The notes under the pieces are model-generated. The model was given only the letters and a program-made list of their open reading frames with translations, was not told the origin of the DNA and made no database searches. The translations under genes were made by a program, and so were the position numbers. From Cokeromyces recurvatus (Eukaryota; Mucoromycota; Mucoromycetes; Mucorales; Mucoraceae), in contig NW_026251409.1 of the NCBI RefSeq assembly GCF_025118155.1, forward strand, positions 1 to 57,500: 57,500 nucleotides of DNA. Direction: 5' to 3'. Below are positions 47,425 to 57,500 of this stretch, one piece after another. Each line of letters begins with the position of its first letter. The stretch's first letter is position 1.

Positions 47425-50131
47425 ATGCCATCTCATTGTTCATTTCAATCATCGTTTTGGTCACCTACAGCCTCTATAGATCCAATGCCTAATTTCAACA
47501 TGGGGTTTAATGTACTTCATACAAAGCTTCAACAATCAATGACAGAAAATAAGGTAATAATAGAATATATGAAGCAACGGATTACAACTGAAAGAAACCA
47601 TGCATCAACACTTGTGTCTTTATCAATACTTAACGAGAGTAATCCCTTTGAAAATGATATTGGAGCCAGTTTAAAGAAATGCTTTGAAATAATTCGAACT
47701 GAAAGTGCAGAATGTGGAGAAGAGTATAGACAACTTGCGGATCATATTGAGACTAAAGCACTTGAACCTCTTTTGAAATTCACTGAACAATATGAAAGTA
47801 TCATCCTCCAATCTAAAGAGACAGTGGAGAAGCAACTCAATCAATTCAATGTAGCTTGGAAGACGATGGAAGGAGCTAAAACAATGTATCAAAATAAGTG
47901 TAAACTAATATTAAATCATTTCCCGGACTTCAAGTTTGAAAACAATGATACCACAAAGATCCAAATTGGAAGTTTGTTACAATTTGATACTCGAGATTAT
48001 GCTTGGAATTGGTTTGATACATTGGTTGGTAGTGAAAAAAATAGAGTTTATTCAAAGGATCAAATATTAAATATCTTGAAGAATGATATGAAAGAAGAAG
48101 AGGAATTAGAAGTTGTGCTTAAGAATTTGATGGAGATACGTTTTTTAATCAAGTCCGATAATGAAGATATGTATTATAAAGGAGAGAAACCTGACGAGTT
48201 AGAAGAAAGAAATAGTACTAGTACTAGTAGTAGTCATAGTAGTACTAGTAATAATAATGGTAGATTTTCAGGATTCTTGAGTCGATGGGGAAATCAAGAA
48301 TCAAAAAGAGAGAATCTTATGATTGAAATGTTGGAAGCAGATAAAGCCTATCGAAAGACGATTACACAGGCAGAAAAGATACGTACTCAGACTGAACAAA
48401 TATTACTTATTCATTATGAAGAGATGGAGGCTCTAGAATTTGAACGAATTAAAAGTATTAAACAAGGTATATATTAATTACTTTTATAAACATAATAATT
48501 ATTTATTATATTCTTTATAGCATTTATTAGTATGTCTCAATTTATGTCACATTCAATTATGCATTCTAAAGAGAGAGTTGATGCTATGATGTTATATCAA
48601 GAAACATTAAGGCCTGATAAAGATGTTCAATTTATAGTTGAACAATATCGAACAGGGCAGTTTTGTCCTCGAACTATATTATATGAGAATTACTTTACTG
48701 GAATAACTGAAGGTTTAATAATTACTTTAGATTATAGTCATTTATTTTTTATATGTGTATATATATAAATATATAAATACATATATATTTTTTTTTCTTC
48801 TCTTCTTTATATATTAAAACAGATCAGCTTTTTGGTGTTCCACTAGAAGAAGTAACAAGAGTACAAAATTCATTAGTTCCACAATTGATATCTCAAGGCA
48901 TCACTTTAATTGAATTAGGTATTATTTCATCATATACATATATTTATATTAATGTATGTAATTTATATATTATATAATTTAGGATTTTCAAAATTATATG
49001 ATGAAGGTAAGATATATATATATAACAAAGAAGAGAAAGAGTTCATCATTTTATTTATACAGAAAAGAGCGTTGTATGGACTGCCAATTTACCATTGGAT
49101 AGAGTATATGCAGCTCGAGATGAAATTAATATTTCTAGTAAAAAGCTGCTTACTATAGATATGTTGAAAAAATTTGATCTTTTACTACTTGCATCACTCG
49201 TACGACTTTATCTATTAGAATTGCCACAATGTTTATTCACGTTTGAATTATATGAGCCCTGTAAATTAATATATTCTAATCGTAAGTTATAAAAAATATA
49301 TATTTCTTTGTTATATACACATATATGAAATGTACACGTACTATAGATCAAGACCAAAATAGTCGATTGGCATCTATAAGCAAATTACTTGCAACATTAC
49401 CAACATCAAACTATCATACTGTGATGCTACTTTTTCAACATTTTCATAAATTAATCCAAGAGATTAAAACGGATACCCAACAATGTACGATATCGATAGC
49501 AAAAACATTTAGTTATATCCTTTTGAGACCGCAAATTGAAACGAACATAAGTCTTCATGAACGATATTCACAACGATTACTACAAGATTTAATCGAAAAC
49601 TATGATTTAATCTTTACTCAAGAATCGTATAAAGCGCAAGAGAAAAACTCAACTCGACCTTCCATCATCATGTCAGAACCCATATTAACCAACCCTGATA
49701 ATGAACAAAAGTCTGTCACTGAAAATACTGTTAAAAAAAGGGCTCATCATAACGTTGATAAACCATCTTCTCCCTCCCTTTTTACTTCTTTTATGCGTAA
49801 AAGTCAGTCAACGCCTACTTCCTCACCTGCATCAAGCATAAAAAGACAACACTCAACAAGTAACAGTAGCATAACAATGATGACAGGTGGAGGCTTAATA
49901 ATGCCAATGCCTTCTTCTAGTACCTTATTCGAAGACCCTGATGAAATTATGAATTTTAATTCTTCCGAGTCATCATCTACTATTTGTGTAAAGACTCCCT
50001 CTTTTCAGGATATTTCTTCAAGAAAATCTTCTATAGATCCTCTTAATTACAACAATAGACATTCAATAGAAGATACTTTTATGATAGAAGAATTAGCAAG
50101 TTTAGATTCTTTCTTTGAAGATGAAGATTAA
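47425..50131 (+). CDS. RGD2: RGD2-like F-BAR/DEP/RhoGAP protein
   Basis: Six exons (47425-48466, 48521-48712, 48823-48918, 48983-49006, 49063-49281, 49347-50131) give 785 aa. An F-BAR start (FNVLHTKLQQSMTENKVIIE, RITTERNHASTLVSLS) is split by a DEP-like segment (YAWNWFDTLVGSE, FLIKSDNEDMYYKGE), after which the helical F-BAR part resumes (EADKAYRKTITQAEKIRTQT). A RhoGAP domain starts at DQLFGVPLEEVTRVQNSLVP. This order is that of yeast Rgd2, which acts on Cdc42/Rho5. I see no classic G-[IFL]-[FY]-R arginine finger; the equivalent stretch reads GFSKLYDEEKSVVWTANLPL. The fourth exon is only 24 nt. The C-terminal 200 residues are Ser-rich and low-complexity. Confidence 0.88.
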
Positions 50132-50202
50132 TTGACAGTCTTGTTATATAATAATTTTATTGTTTACTATATTTGGTATAATTTCTATCTAACCATATAT
50201 GT

Positions 50203-50251
<49 letters not shown>

Positions 50252-51277
50252 CTAAAGGAGTGAGGTAACACAATTTTAAATATAAAACGGGTTTAATGAC
50301 AGCAGTCAACTTTAAAATGAGTAACAAAGAAAAAAAAAAAAAGTGATTTGTGGTGCAAATAATGCTTTCATTTTTTGTTTATTGTGGGGTATAACAAATA
50401 ATAAATATTTGTATATGAACTGGCTTTGATAAAAAAAAAAAAAGTGGAGAAAAGAGATAAAAGACAAGATAAAAGGAAATAGTATAGAGTGGCGTGTTGA
50501 TAGAGTGGCTATGTATGATAATTCCAAAAATGGAAATAATCGAGATTATGGAGCTCAAAATGTTTAACAATCGTCTATATTTATTAAAAACATATACTTT
50601 AACGTAAAATAAGATAACTATGACAACCATAAAGTTTTATATAAACCGGAAACTATAGCTGCATAAAAAAAAAAGGACAGGAGGAAGAGGTACGACTACA
50701 TACTTATTTATTAGATGCTTAATAATGAAGAAACTATTATATTTTCTGGAAAAAAAAAGAAAAAGAAATAAAGAGGGTTTGTTTCATTTCATACTATTAC
50801 TACTTAATATATGAATAAATACATAATATATACAAATATAATAATTTCATGTTTTTTTTAAAAGACCATTTTATCTTATTAATAAAATCAAGATGGTAGA
50901 ATTTTCTTTTTCTTTCTTAATATTATATCATTTTTATTTTTATTTTTATTTTTTTAAAATGATTAGCGTTAATCTTTTTATTATAGATATCTATCCAGTT
51001 CAAGTAAAAGAAGAAGAAGAAAAAAAAAAAAAAAGTTCGAAGATTTAATCCCGAATCGTTTTCGTTTCTCAACTACTAAATATGAACAATTTGTCTTGGA
51101 ATTATGTAAAAAAATTTATGGACCTTATAATATAAAAACTCGACCTTTTTTTTTTTGTTGTTGTTGTTCTTGTCGTTTAAGGGTTCATTAAGTTCAATGA
51201 TAATTATTACATAAATCTTATTTATTTAAACGCTATTCGTCTTAAATAAGATCAGACATATAAAAATTACTTTAAGA
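50132..51277. other. Intergenic region with long poly-T
   Basis: A T-run of about 47 nt (50205-50251) lies about 75 bp after the RhoGAP stop. The remainder is AT-rich with A-runs and GAA repeats, and should include the transporter promoter. No gene seen. Confidence 0.6.
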
Positions 51278-53008
51278 ATGTCACAAGCTATTGAACAACA
51301 ACAAAATAATCATGAAGAAGAACATGATAGTTTACACAGCAGTCGGGAAAGTACAATGACAGCTTTTGATCAAGACTTGGAACAACCAGCAGAAAAGACA
51401 AAAGATTCGTTAGAGACATTTTCAGCTTTTTCAAAGAAAACTAAACTATTAATTGTCGTTATTTGTTGTTTTGCTGGCATTGTATCACCACTTTCTGCTA
51501 ATATTTATTTTCCTGCATTAGATGCAATTCAAAAAGTGTGTAATAATAATAATAATACCAAAAAAAAAAAAATTTTTTTTAAGAAAAAAGAAAAAGGGAA
51601 AAAAAAAAAAAAAGAAATTGCTTACAATTTTATATTATTGTAATAGGATTTAAACACAACGACTGAACTTGTAAATTTAACAGTAACAGTCTATATGATA
51701 TTTCAAGGTATTTCACCTTCCTTTTGGGGTTCATTAGCTGATCTTTGGGGACGTCGACCCGTTTATCTCTCTACTTTAGTTGTCTATATGGGTTCCTGTA
51801 TTGGTCTTGCATTAGCTCCTAAATTTTATGTTTTACTCATCTTGAGAATGCTTCAAGCGTTTGGATCGAGTTCTGTAGTTGCTATTGGTGCGGGAGTTGT
51901 AGGTGACATTGCGACCCCCTCAGAACGTGGTGGCTACTTTGGGATATTTTCAATGGGTCAAATGTTGGGACCTGTGATTGGACCTGTTTTAGGCGGTATC
52001 ATTGCAGAGTATCTCTCATGGAGATGGATCTTTTGGATTTTATTAATAGTGGGTGCTTCTTTTTTCATTGTCATTTTCCTCTTTTTGCCCGAGACGTTAA
52101 GATCTCTTGTGAACAATGGCTCTGGTTATGCTAATCCAACACCTTATCAATGGTGGCAAAGACGTAAGGCAGCCAAGAAGGAAAAAGAATCGACACCAAC
52201 AGCAGTAATAGCTGATGATGATAGTTGCTCAACCATTATTCATGAAAATAAAGGAAATCAAAAAAGTCGTTTCCTTCAAATCCCAAACGTCACTCAACCT
52301 TTCCTTTATTTATTAGAAAAGGATATAGCAGTCGCATTAATTTATAATGCAATTCATTATGCTACTTATTACTGTTACCTAACCTCAACTCCAAGTCAGT
52401 TTGTACTCATCTATAACATGAGTGAGATTCAAATCGGTCTTTGCTTTTTATGTCAGGGCGTTGGTTGTGTTCTAGGATCGTTTGTAGAAGGTAGATTATT
52501 AAATCGTGATTTTAGAATTATTGCAAAGCAATCTGGTTTTGAAAACACAACACGAGGCAAACTTCCCATCGATTTCCCCATCTTTAAAGCTCGTCTTCGT
52601 TCAGTTTGGATAAATGCAGGTTTAATCCAAGTCATTACCTTATTTTATGGTTGGATGCTTTATATTCGTGCCCCACTTGCCGTCATTCTTGTATTACAAT
52701 TTATCGTTGGATTTGCCAATACATCCGTCTTTAATGTCTTTCAGACATTGGCCGTTGACCTCTTCCCTGGTAAAAGTGCTACCATTACCGCCTCTAATAA
52801 TTTAGTCCGTTGTTTGTTAGGTGCCGTTGCGACTGTGAGTATAGAACCCGGTATTCAAGGTGTAGGCGCTGGATGGATTTTTACCATTATTGGTCTCATT
52901 TGTATTGCATCTAATATTTTAATTCCTGTGCTATTAAAGTTTGGTCCTCGTTGGAGGAAAGCACGTATGGAAAGAGTAGCTCTTGAAATGAAAGAACAAG
53001 AAAGTTAA
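51278..53008 (+). CDS. MFS drug:H+ antiporter (DHA1, QDR-like)
   Basis: Exons 51278-51535 and 51647-53008 join in phase 0 to give 539 aa. A hydrophilic N terminus of about 60 residues precedes TM1 (LLIVVICCFAGIVSPLSANI) and the DHA1 marker YFPALDAIQKDL. Motif A is GSLADLWGRRPVYL, motif C is GQMLGPVIGPVLGGI and LSWRWIFWI follows. A long cytosolic loop (residues about 240-280) separates two six-TM halves. It resembles the Qdr/Aqr/Dtr1 branch of multidrug and dityrosine exporters; the substrate cannot be read from sequence. The intron donor is GTGTGT. The intron ends in a T/A-rich stretch with an A12-T8 switch. Confidence 0.93.
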
Positions 53009-54117
53009 ATGTTCTTTTTTTTTATTTTTATTTTTTTAAAAAAAAAGAAACAAAGCAAAGCAAAGCAAAACAAAGCAGAGCATGTACTATAGCTTACCTT
53101 TTAGACTCAAATATAACATACAATATAATATAATATAATATACACATACATATATACATATACATACATATACACATATATACATATATAAATATCCCTA
53201 CCACCACCACCACATCCCCTTTTATATGCACATATAAATATATGAATATATATCACTATACACCTTATACATATATATATACAAAGCTTGTTAATAATAA
53301 ACAAATAAATGAACAATTATACATGAATACCTTTTCAAGTAAATTGATTAGTTTCTTTAAGCATGTTATAAAGATTTTAAATGTTGCCTGATATTATTCA
53401 GCATAATGAATATGTCTTTTTTAATTAGTTTATGTTACTATAATAATAATGATACGGGAAGATCCCGAGACACATTCATAAAACGTATCACGAATACATG
53501 CCAATTCCTCATGGACTTGTACAACTCTTGTATATCCATAGTAACTTTATTATTATACTTGAAGCAAATATATATGATGCATGAAGAAGATATAAAAGAG
53601 AGTAGAGAGAGAGAGTGTGTGTGTGTGTGTGTATGTGTGTGTGTGTGTATGTATGCGTGTGCGTGTGCGTGAGTGTGAGTGTGAGTGCGAGTGTATGCGT
53701 ATATGTATGAGAAGAAGTTATCAATAGAGAATATGTGTATATATAAATAAGAATCATAATGGGATATACAGTATTATATATAAATAAGAATGATAGGAAA
53801 GACTATATACGCCATTGTGCATTTAAATAAAAAGAGGGTTTGCAATCAATGCTTGTTATGTGTAATTGGTCATTATATATGTACTTGTATGTCGATATGA
53901 GTAATATATGTATTGAGGGAAACAATAGAATTAAAGAATGTTTTTAAAAAAAGAAAGAGTAGTAAACGAATGTAATATATAAAGCTTAGAAATGAGTATC
54001 ATTGGAAGCTATTATACAAATATCCTTCTCTTTTATAAGTAAACAATGCATTATGTATGGTATATCATACCTTTGTTCATAAGAAACGGAGAAGGTTCTA
54101 GACATTTATATAAATAG
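53009..54117. other. Intergenic region with several microsatellites
   Basis: Between convergent genes. It contains a T7A9 tract (53031-53046), CAAAG pentamers (about 53050-53078), TA/TACA repeats (53120-53185) and a GA/TG compound repeat (53604-53705). No gene is supported; open frames across the TG repeat are low-complexity artefacts. Confidence 0.6.
53604..53705. repeat. Compound (GA)n-(GT)n microsatellite
   Basis: GA dinucleotides change into GT dinucleotides with GTAT, GCGT and GAGT variants over about 100 bp. Confidence 0.95.
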
Positions 54118-55123
54118 TTAGTAAGTTTTTTTTTTTAATGTATTATTGAATGGATTACCTTTTTGCTGCTTTATAAGAGAACTTATGTTATTGTTAGATG
54201 ATGGGTGTGTTATAAAGGAAGAATACATCGGTTGTGAAGAGATTGAAGTAACAGAGGATTGGCTACTGAAATTATCATCACATTCAGGTGTTGTTGAGAT
54301 TTTGTCATCATTGTCTTCTTCATAGTGATTAAAATGTTGACTTGTCATCTTTGATATTAATTCTTCATTTGCTTGACGAAGCCTATCAATTTCATTTTTA
54401 AGATTTTCTTCTTTCTGTACCGTCTGTCTTACTAATATTATTTGTTAATGATTAAGATAGACTCATATATTTATTTAAGAGGGTGGTAAAAAAAAGATTA
54501 CCATATTCAAGAGTACGTTCAATAATGGTTCCTTTAGAAGGACGACGATCATTTTGTAAGTTTGGTAAAGAATGAGCAAGTTGTTGAAATTTAGTATTAA
54601 GGGATTCACGACGAGCACGTTCAATGGCATTATGCTCAGCCCTTTTTTGTGCTTTGCTAATTGGCTTTTCTTCATTTTGATAAGATTGACTAACGAAAAC
54701 AAGCATGAGAATACATGTAAGTTTTCAATGAATGAATATGAAAATTATACCTTGTAGATGAAGTTGGTTCAGTTATACATGATGAATAATCAGGATAACT
54801 TGTTTGTAATGACATGTAGTCAACTGAATCATTATTCAAATTAGTTGATTGCTGTTGGTACATCATCACTAGGAAAAAAGATGGTTAATATATATAACAA
54901 ATATCAGATCCTCTTTCTTACTTTGTTGATAAAGTCTTGCTCTTTGTTGCTGAATAACATCTTGCTCTTGAACATGACGCAAATGTTGAAGTTGTTGAGG
55001 CATTAAATAATTTTGTTGTTGAATTATATAATGATCAGAATTCTGTTGCTGTTGATAAAGAACTGGATTCATCATTTCATACGGCTGATGATTAACCTGA
55101 GTTTGTTGCACTGAATTAGACAT
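54118..55123 (-). CDS. bHLH-zipper transcription factor
   Basis: Four exons. ATG 55123 opens MSNSVQQTQVNHQPYEMMNP and a Gln-rich activation-type region. The bHLH spans KRAEHNAIERARRESLNTKF, loop QQLAHSLPNLQNDRRPSKGT and helix 2 IIERTLEYVRQTVQKEE, then runs into a zipper (LKNEIDRLRQANEELISKM). The H-x-x-x-E-x-x-R-R basic pattern predicts E-box binding, with the final Arg favouring CACGTG. It resembles fungal SREBP/Max-like single bHLH-Zip regulators; the target pathway is unknown. Introns interrupt after TEPTSST and inside helix 2. The tail is Ser/Asn-rich. A further upstream in-frame ATG gives a hydrophobic leader and was not used. Confidence 0.88.
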
Positions 55124-55334
55124 GAAGAGAAATATAAAGTTAAAGAGAAAGAGAGAGAAAGAAGACAAAGAGAAAGCAACTAAAAGTTAATATTTTTAAA
55201 TTATTTTGTTTATTTTCACTAAGGACAATAGTCAAGTTAAATAAGATTTCTTTTATTTATATGTGTCTTTTTTTTGTTGTGCACGGATATTATAGAGTAA
55301 AATTTCTAATAATCAGGTTATATTTTTTTTTTTC

Positions 55335-55366
55335 CTCACTCACTCACTCACTCACTCACTCACTCT
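55335..55366. repeat. (CTCA)n microsatellite
   Basis: About seven CTCA tetramers in tandem, upstream of the bHLH gene. Confidence 0.9.
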
Positions 55367-55542
55367 CCTTCTCTGCCTCACTTTTTTATCGGTTTTGCTG
55401 ATTCAAGGTTTTCCGTAAAAAAAAAAAAAAGAAAAAAAAATGAAAGGAGTTACACGACTTGTCAATATAGATTTTGTGTAATTAAGAATCAAAAGGTTAA
55501 ATAAAAAAAGAATAATATAATACGGTGGTCACAACTTGAATG

Positions 55543-55546
<4 letters not shown>

Positions 55547-55601
<55 letters not shown>

Positions 55602-55604
55602 AAA
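55547..55604. repeat. T48-A10 tract
   Basis: Forty-eight T are followed directly by ten A; the second large T(n)A(n) tract of the window. Confidence 0.9.
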
Positions 55605-56371
55605 TTGAGGTGGGAAGAGGCGGGAGATAAATGGTTAAGAATGAATGCCATTTATTATAGAACTATGAGTGTAAACAACTAGTAGAAAGAAAAGATGACT
55701 ATTAATACAATGCATCATGAGCATTTGACTGTCGAATATTCAAAGAAACCTAAAGACATCAAGACGGGATATCAAACATCACTAGTTCAAAATAGGAGTA
55801 GGATTAAAAGAACTTTTTTCTTTAAATGTTATAGTTGCCTATAAAATACATTTACATGGAAGAGAAACTATACAATTCTAGAATATTTCTGTTTTATATA
55901 TAAAGAATAGTATAGTCTCTTTTCAAAAGAAAATAGCTAAAATAGTTTACGTTATTCTTGGATATTTGATATTAAATGATGTTTCCTTTGTTGAAATATA
56001 CTGTGTTTACAATTCATTAGTTACAAAGTAGTTAAAGAAAAAAAAATACCTACACAATATTCAATAAAGATATTTGTAGATAGACATCTTCACAGAATAA
56101 TGAAAAATAGTATTAGGGTAGAATATGGGAAATAATTGCTCATTTGCTTGATATAGTTGGTACTATTAATTACAGTTATAAAGTAGTAATAATAGTTCGT
56201 TTTCAGATGAACTTTGTATTCATGAATATGTTAGATTACGGGGTGTAATAACCAAAAAAGAGATACAAGATGTTTTATGGCATATAAATTGAATACTTCA
56301 AGTATTTGTACAATAACATGATTGAATCAAACTTGGAGATAATTATTTTAAAAGCTTATGACGCTTTTCTA

Positions 56372-56439
56372 TTAATTCATTTTCCTCTCTATCTGCTCCT
56401 TTCTCTTAATTCATTTTCTTCTCTATCTGCTCCTTTCTT
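56372..56439. repeat. Two-copy 34-nt tandem repeat
   Basis: Two 34-nt pyrimidine-rich copies beginning TTAATTCATTTTC and differing at two positions. Confidence 0.9.
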
Positions 56440-56496
56440 TTGGGATTGTATATTTGACAATTCCACCACAACAAACAGTAAATGTATCAAGCAAGC

Positions 56497-56544
56497 CATT
56501 GAAAGTTTTATTCATTGAAAGTTTTATTCATTGAAAGTTTTATT
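56497..56544. repeat. Three-copy 16-nt tandem repeat
   Basis: Three perfect copies of CATTGAAAGTTTTATT. Confidence 0.9.
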
Positions 56545-57500
56545 CTATTGTTTTAGTCAAAATTAATACTGTATATAATCAGTATCAAACAAGTTTCTAA
56601 CTAGTAAATTGATATATATTCATAAGGATTCTATTACTGTATGACGTTTCTAATTGCCAATGATATAACCCTTTTTTGTAATATTTATATGTATTTCTAT
56701 ACAAGTGTTTTTTTTGGTACCTTAATTTCCTTTTTTTTTTTTCCACTTTACTTTCTATATAAATGTATAATCACATTTCTTTAAATTTACACATACCAAC
56801 ACAAAGACAAACACATATATTTATATTGAAATAAATAAATAAAATAAAGTGTCTTCTCTGTTATTACTTGAATAGTATTTAGGGAAGAAGAAAAAGATTT
56901 TTTTTTGGGGGGAGGAAAGGGGTGTAGGAAGGAAGGTAAAATATTCCTTAGCATGTTATTTCTTCTAAAATGGTTATTTTTATATGAAGCTTGATGTCAT
57001 ACAATATAGATAACGCTATGTCATGTTATAAATATAGATATTTTATCTTATAAAACATGTATACAAGTATAATAAAATTGTCTTTCTCCCCTCCCCCAAT
57101 GCTTGAAAGATGAATGTAATACAAGCTTTTTCTTTCTTTTTGTTTGTAAAATGGTGCACGAGCCTTCAAAATTGAGCCTTGTCATAATTAAGCTTTTTTT
57201 TCCTTTTGATATTGCATTTATTATTGTTTACTTTATAAACAATTTATACACTTGCCTCAAAAATACATATAAAAATATTGCATCATTGTTGTTGCTGTTT
57301 TTATTATTTTGGATTAAACAAGTCAATGTTAGGCTTTCTATACAACATTTTGATTAAATCAGTGTAACTTGCCTAAAGTGAAAAAATAAAATAAAATAAA
57401 AATTGAGCTTATTCATCCCGGAAAGAACTCACCGATGGGAACTTCCTTATTTCCCCCCCCCTTTTATATGAACGGCAATCGAGATTAAAAACAATAATAA

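Larger units (their letters stand above)
55124..57500. other. 2.4-kb terminal intergenic region
   Basis: No gene is supported to the window's end. Contents: CTCA repeats (55335-55366), T48-A10 (55547-55604), a two-copy 34-nt repeat (56372-56439), a three-copy 16-nt repeat (56497-56544) and scattered G- or C-rich runs. A 70-aa plus-strand frame at 56306-56518 is built largely from the two repeats. Confidence 0.55.

Noticed and set aside
53406..53757. ORFs on both strands across the GT repeat
   Set aside because: Low-complexity Cys-Val or Thr-His strings produced by the dinucleotide repeat.
56306..56518. Small hydrophobic ORF near the right end
   Set aside because: Most of it translates the 34-nt and 16-nt tandem repeats; no family resemblance.

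Overview
The window is nuclear DNA from a low-GC, intron-rich early-diverging fungus, most likely a Mucoromycota (Mucorales-type) genome. The evidence is many short GT-AG introns (about 50-90 nt), very AT-rich intergenic DNA full of poly-T/poly-A tracts, two nuclear-type tRNA genes, and a fungal gene set (PHO85-type cyclin, RGD2-type F-BAR/DEP/RhoGAP, Tim10, Clu1, DHA1 transporter, bZIP, bHLH and HMG regulators). Species cannot be fixed from sequence reading alone.

Layout. 0.7-5.9 kb: proteasome assembly factor UMP1 (+), converging on a biotin-dependent acyl-CoA carboxylase alpha chain (-), then the HSP90 co-chaperone SGT1 (-). 8.5-13.4 kb: cargo receptor SURF4/Erv29 (+), converging on an anoctamin/TMEM16 protein (-), then a Tim17/22/23-family membrane protein (-). 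14.0-17.8 kb: an accessory block that looks like an undescribed mobile element. An intact single-exon C2H2 zinc-finger ORF (-) and a decayed coiled-coil ORF (+) lie between inverted copies of one repeat family. On the right this is an 860-bp array of 34 alternating 24- and 28-nt units; on the left it is a few diverged units in the opposite orientation. 18.4-19.1 kb: a broken transposase relic just downstream of tRNA-Arg(ACG). 20.4-24.8 kb: a four-TM membrane protein (+), TIM10 (-), a Pho80-type cyclin (-) and a HAD-IIA phosphatase (-). 24.8-29.3 kb: gene-poor AT-rich DNA holding only tRNA-Asn(GTT). 29.3-43.7 kb: MON2 (+), a bZIP factor (-) and CLU1 (+). 44.5-55.1 kb: a SAM+HMG-box regulator (+), an RGD2-like RhoGAP (+), a DHA1 MFS transporter (+) and a bHLH-zipper factor (-). 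The last 2.4 kb holds repeats only.

The conserved genes are single-copy housekeeping or regulatory genes without operon logic. Several serve membrane traffic and lipid organisation (SURF4, MON2, anoctamin, RGD2) or mitochondrial biogenesis (TIM10, Tim17 family, CLU1). Three otherwise intact conserved genes (HAD hydrolase, MON2, CLU1) each carry one apparent missing base at or beside a homopolymer. This points first to homopolymer sequencing error, although the HAD site also reads as a -1 slippery heptamer. The best candidate for something new is the 14.0-17.8 kb inverted-array element.
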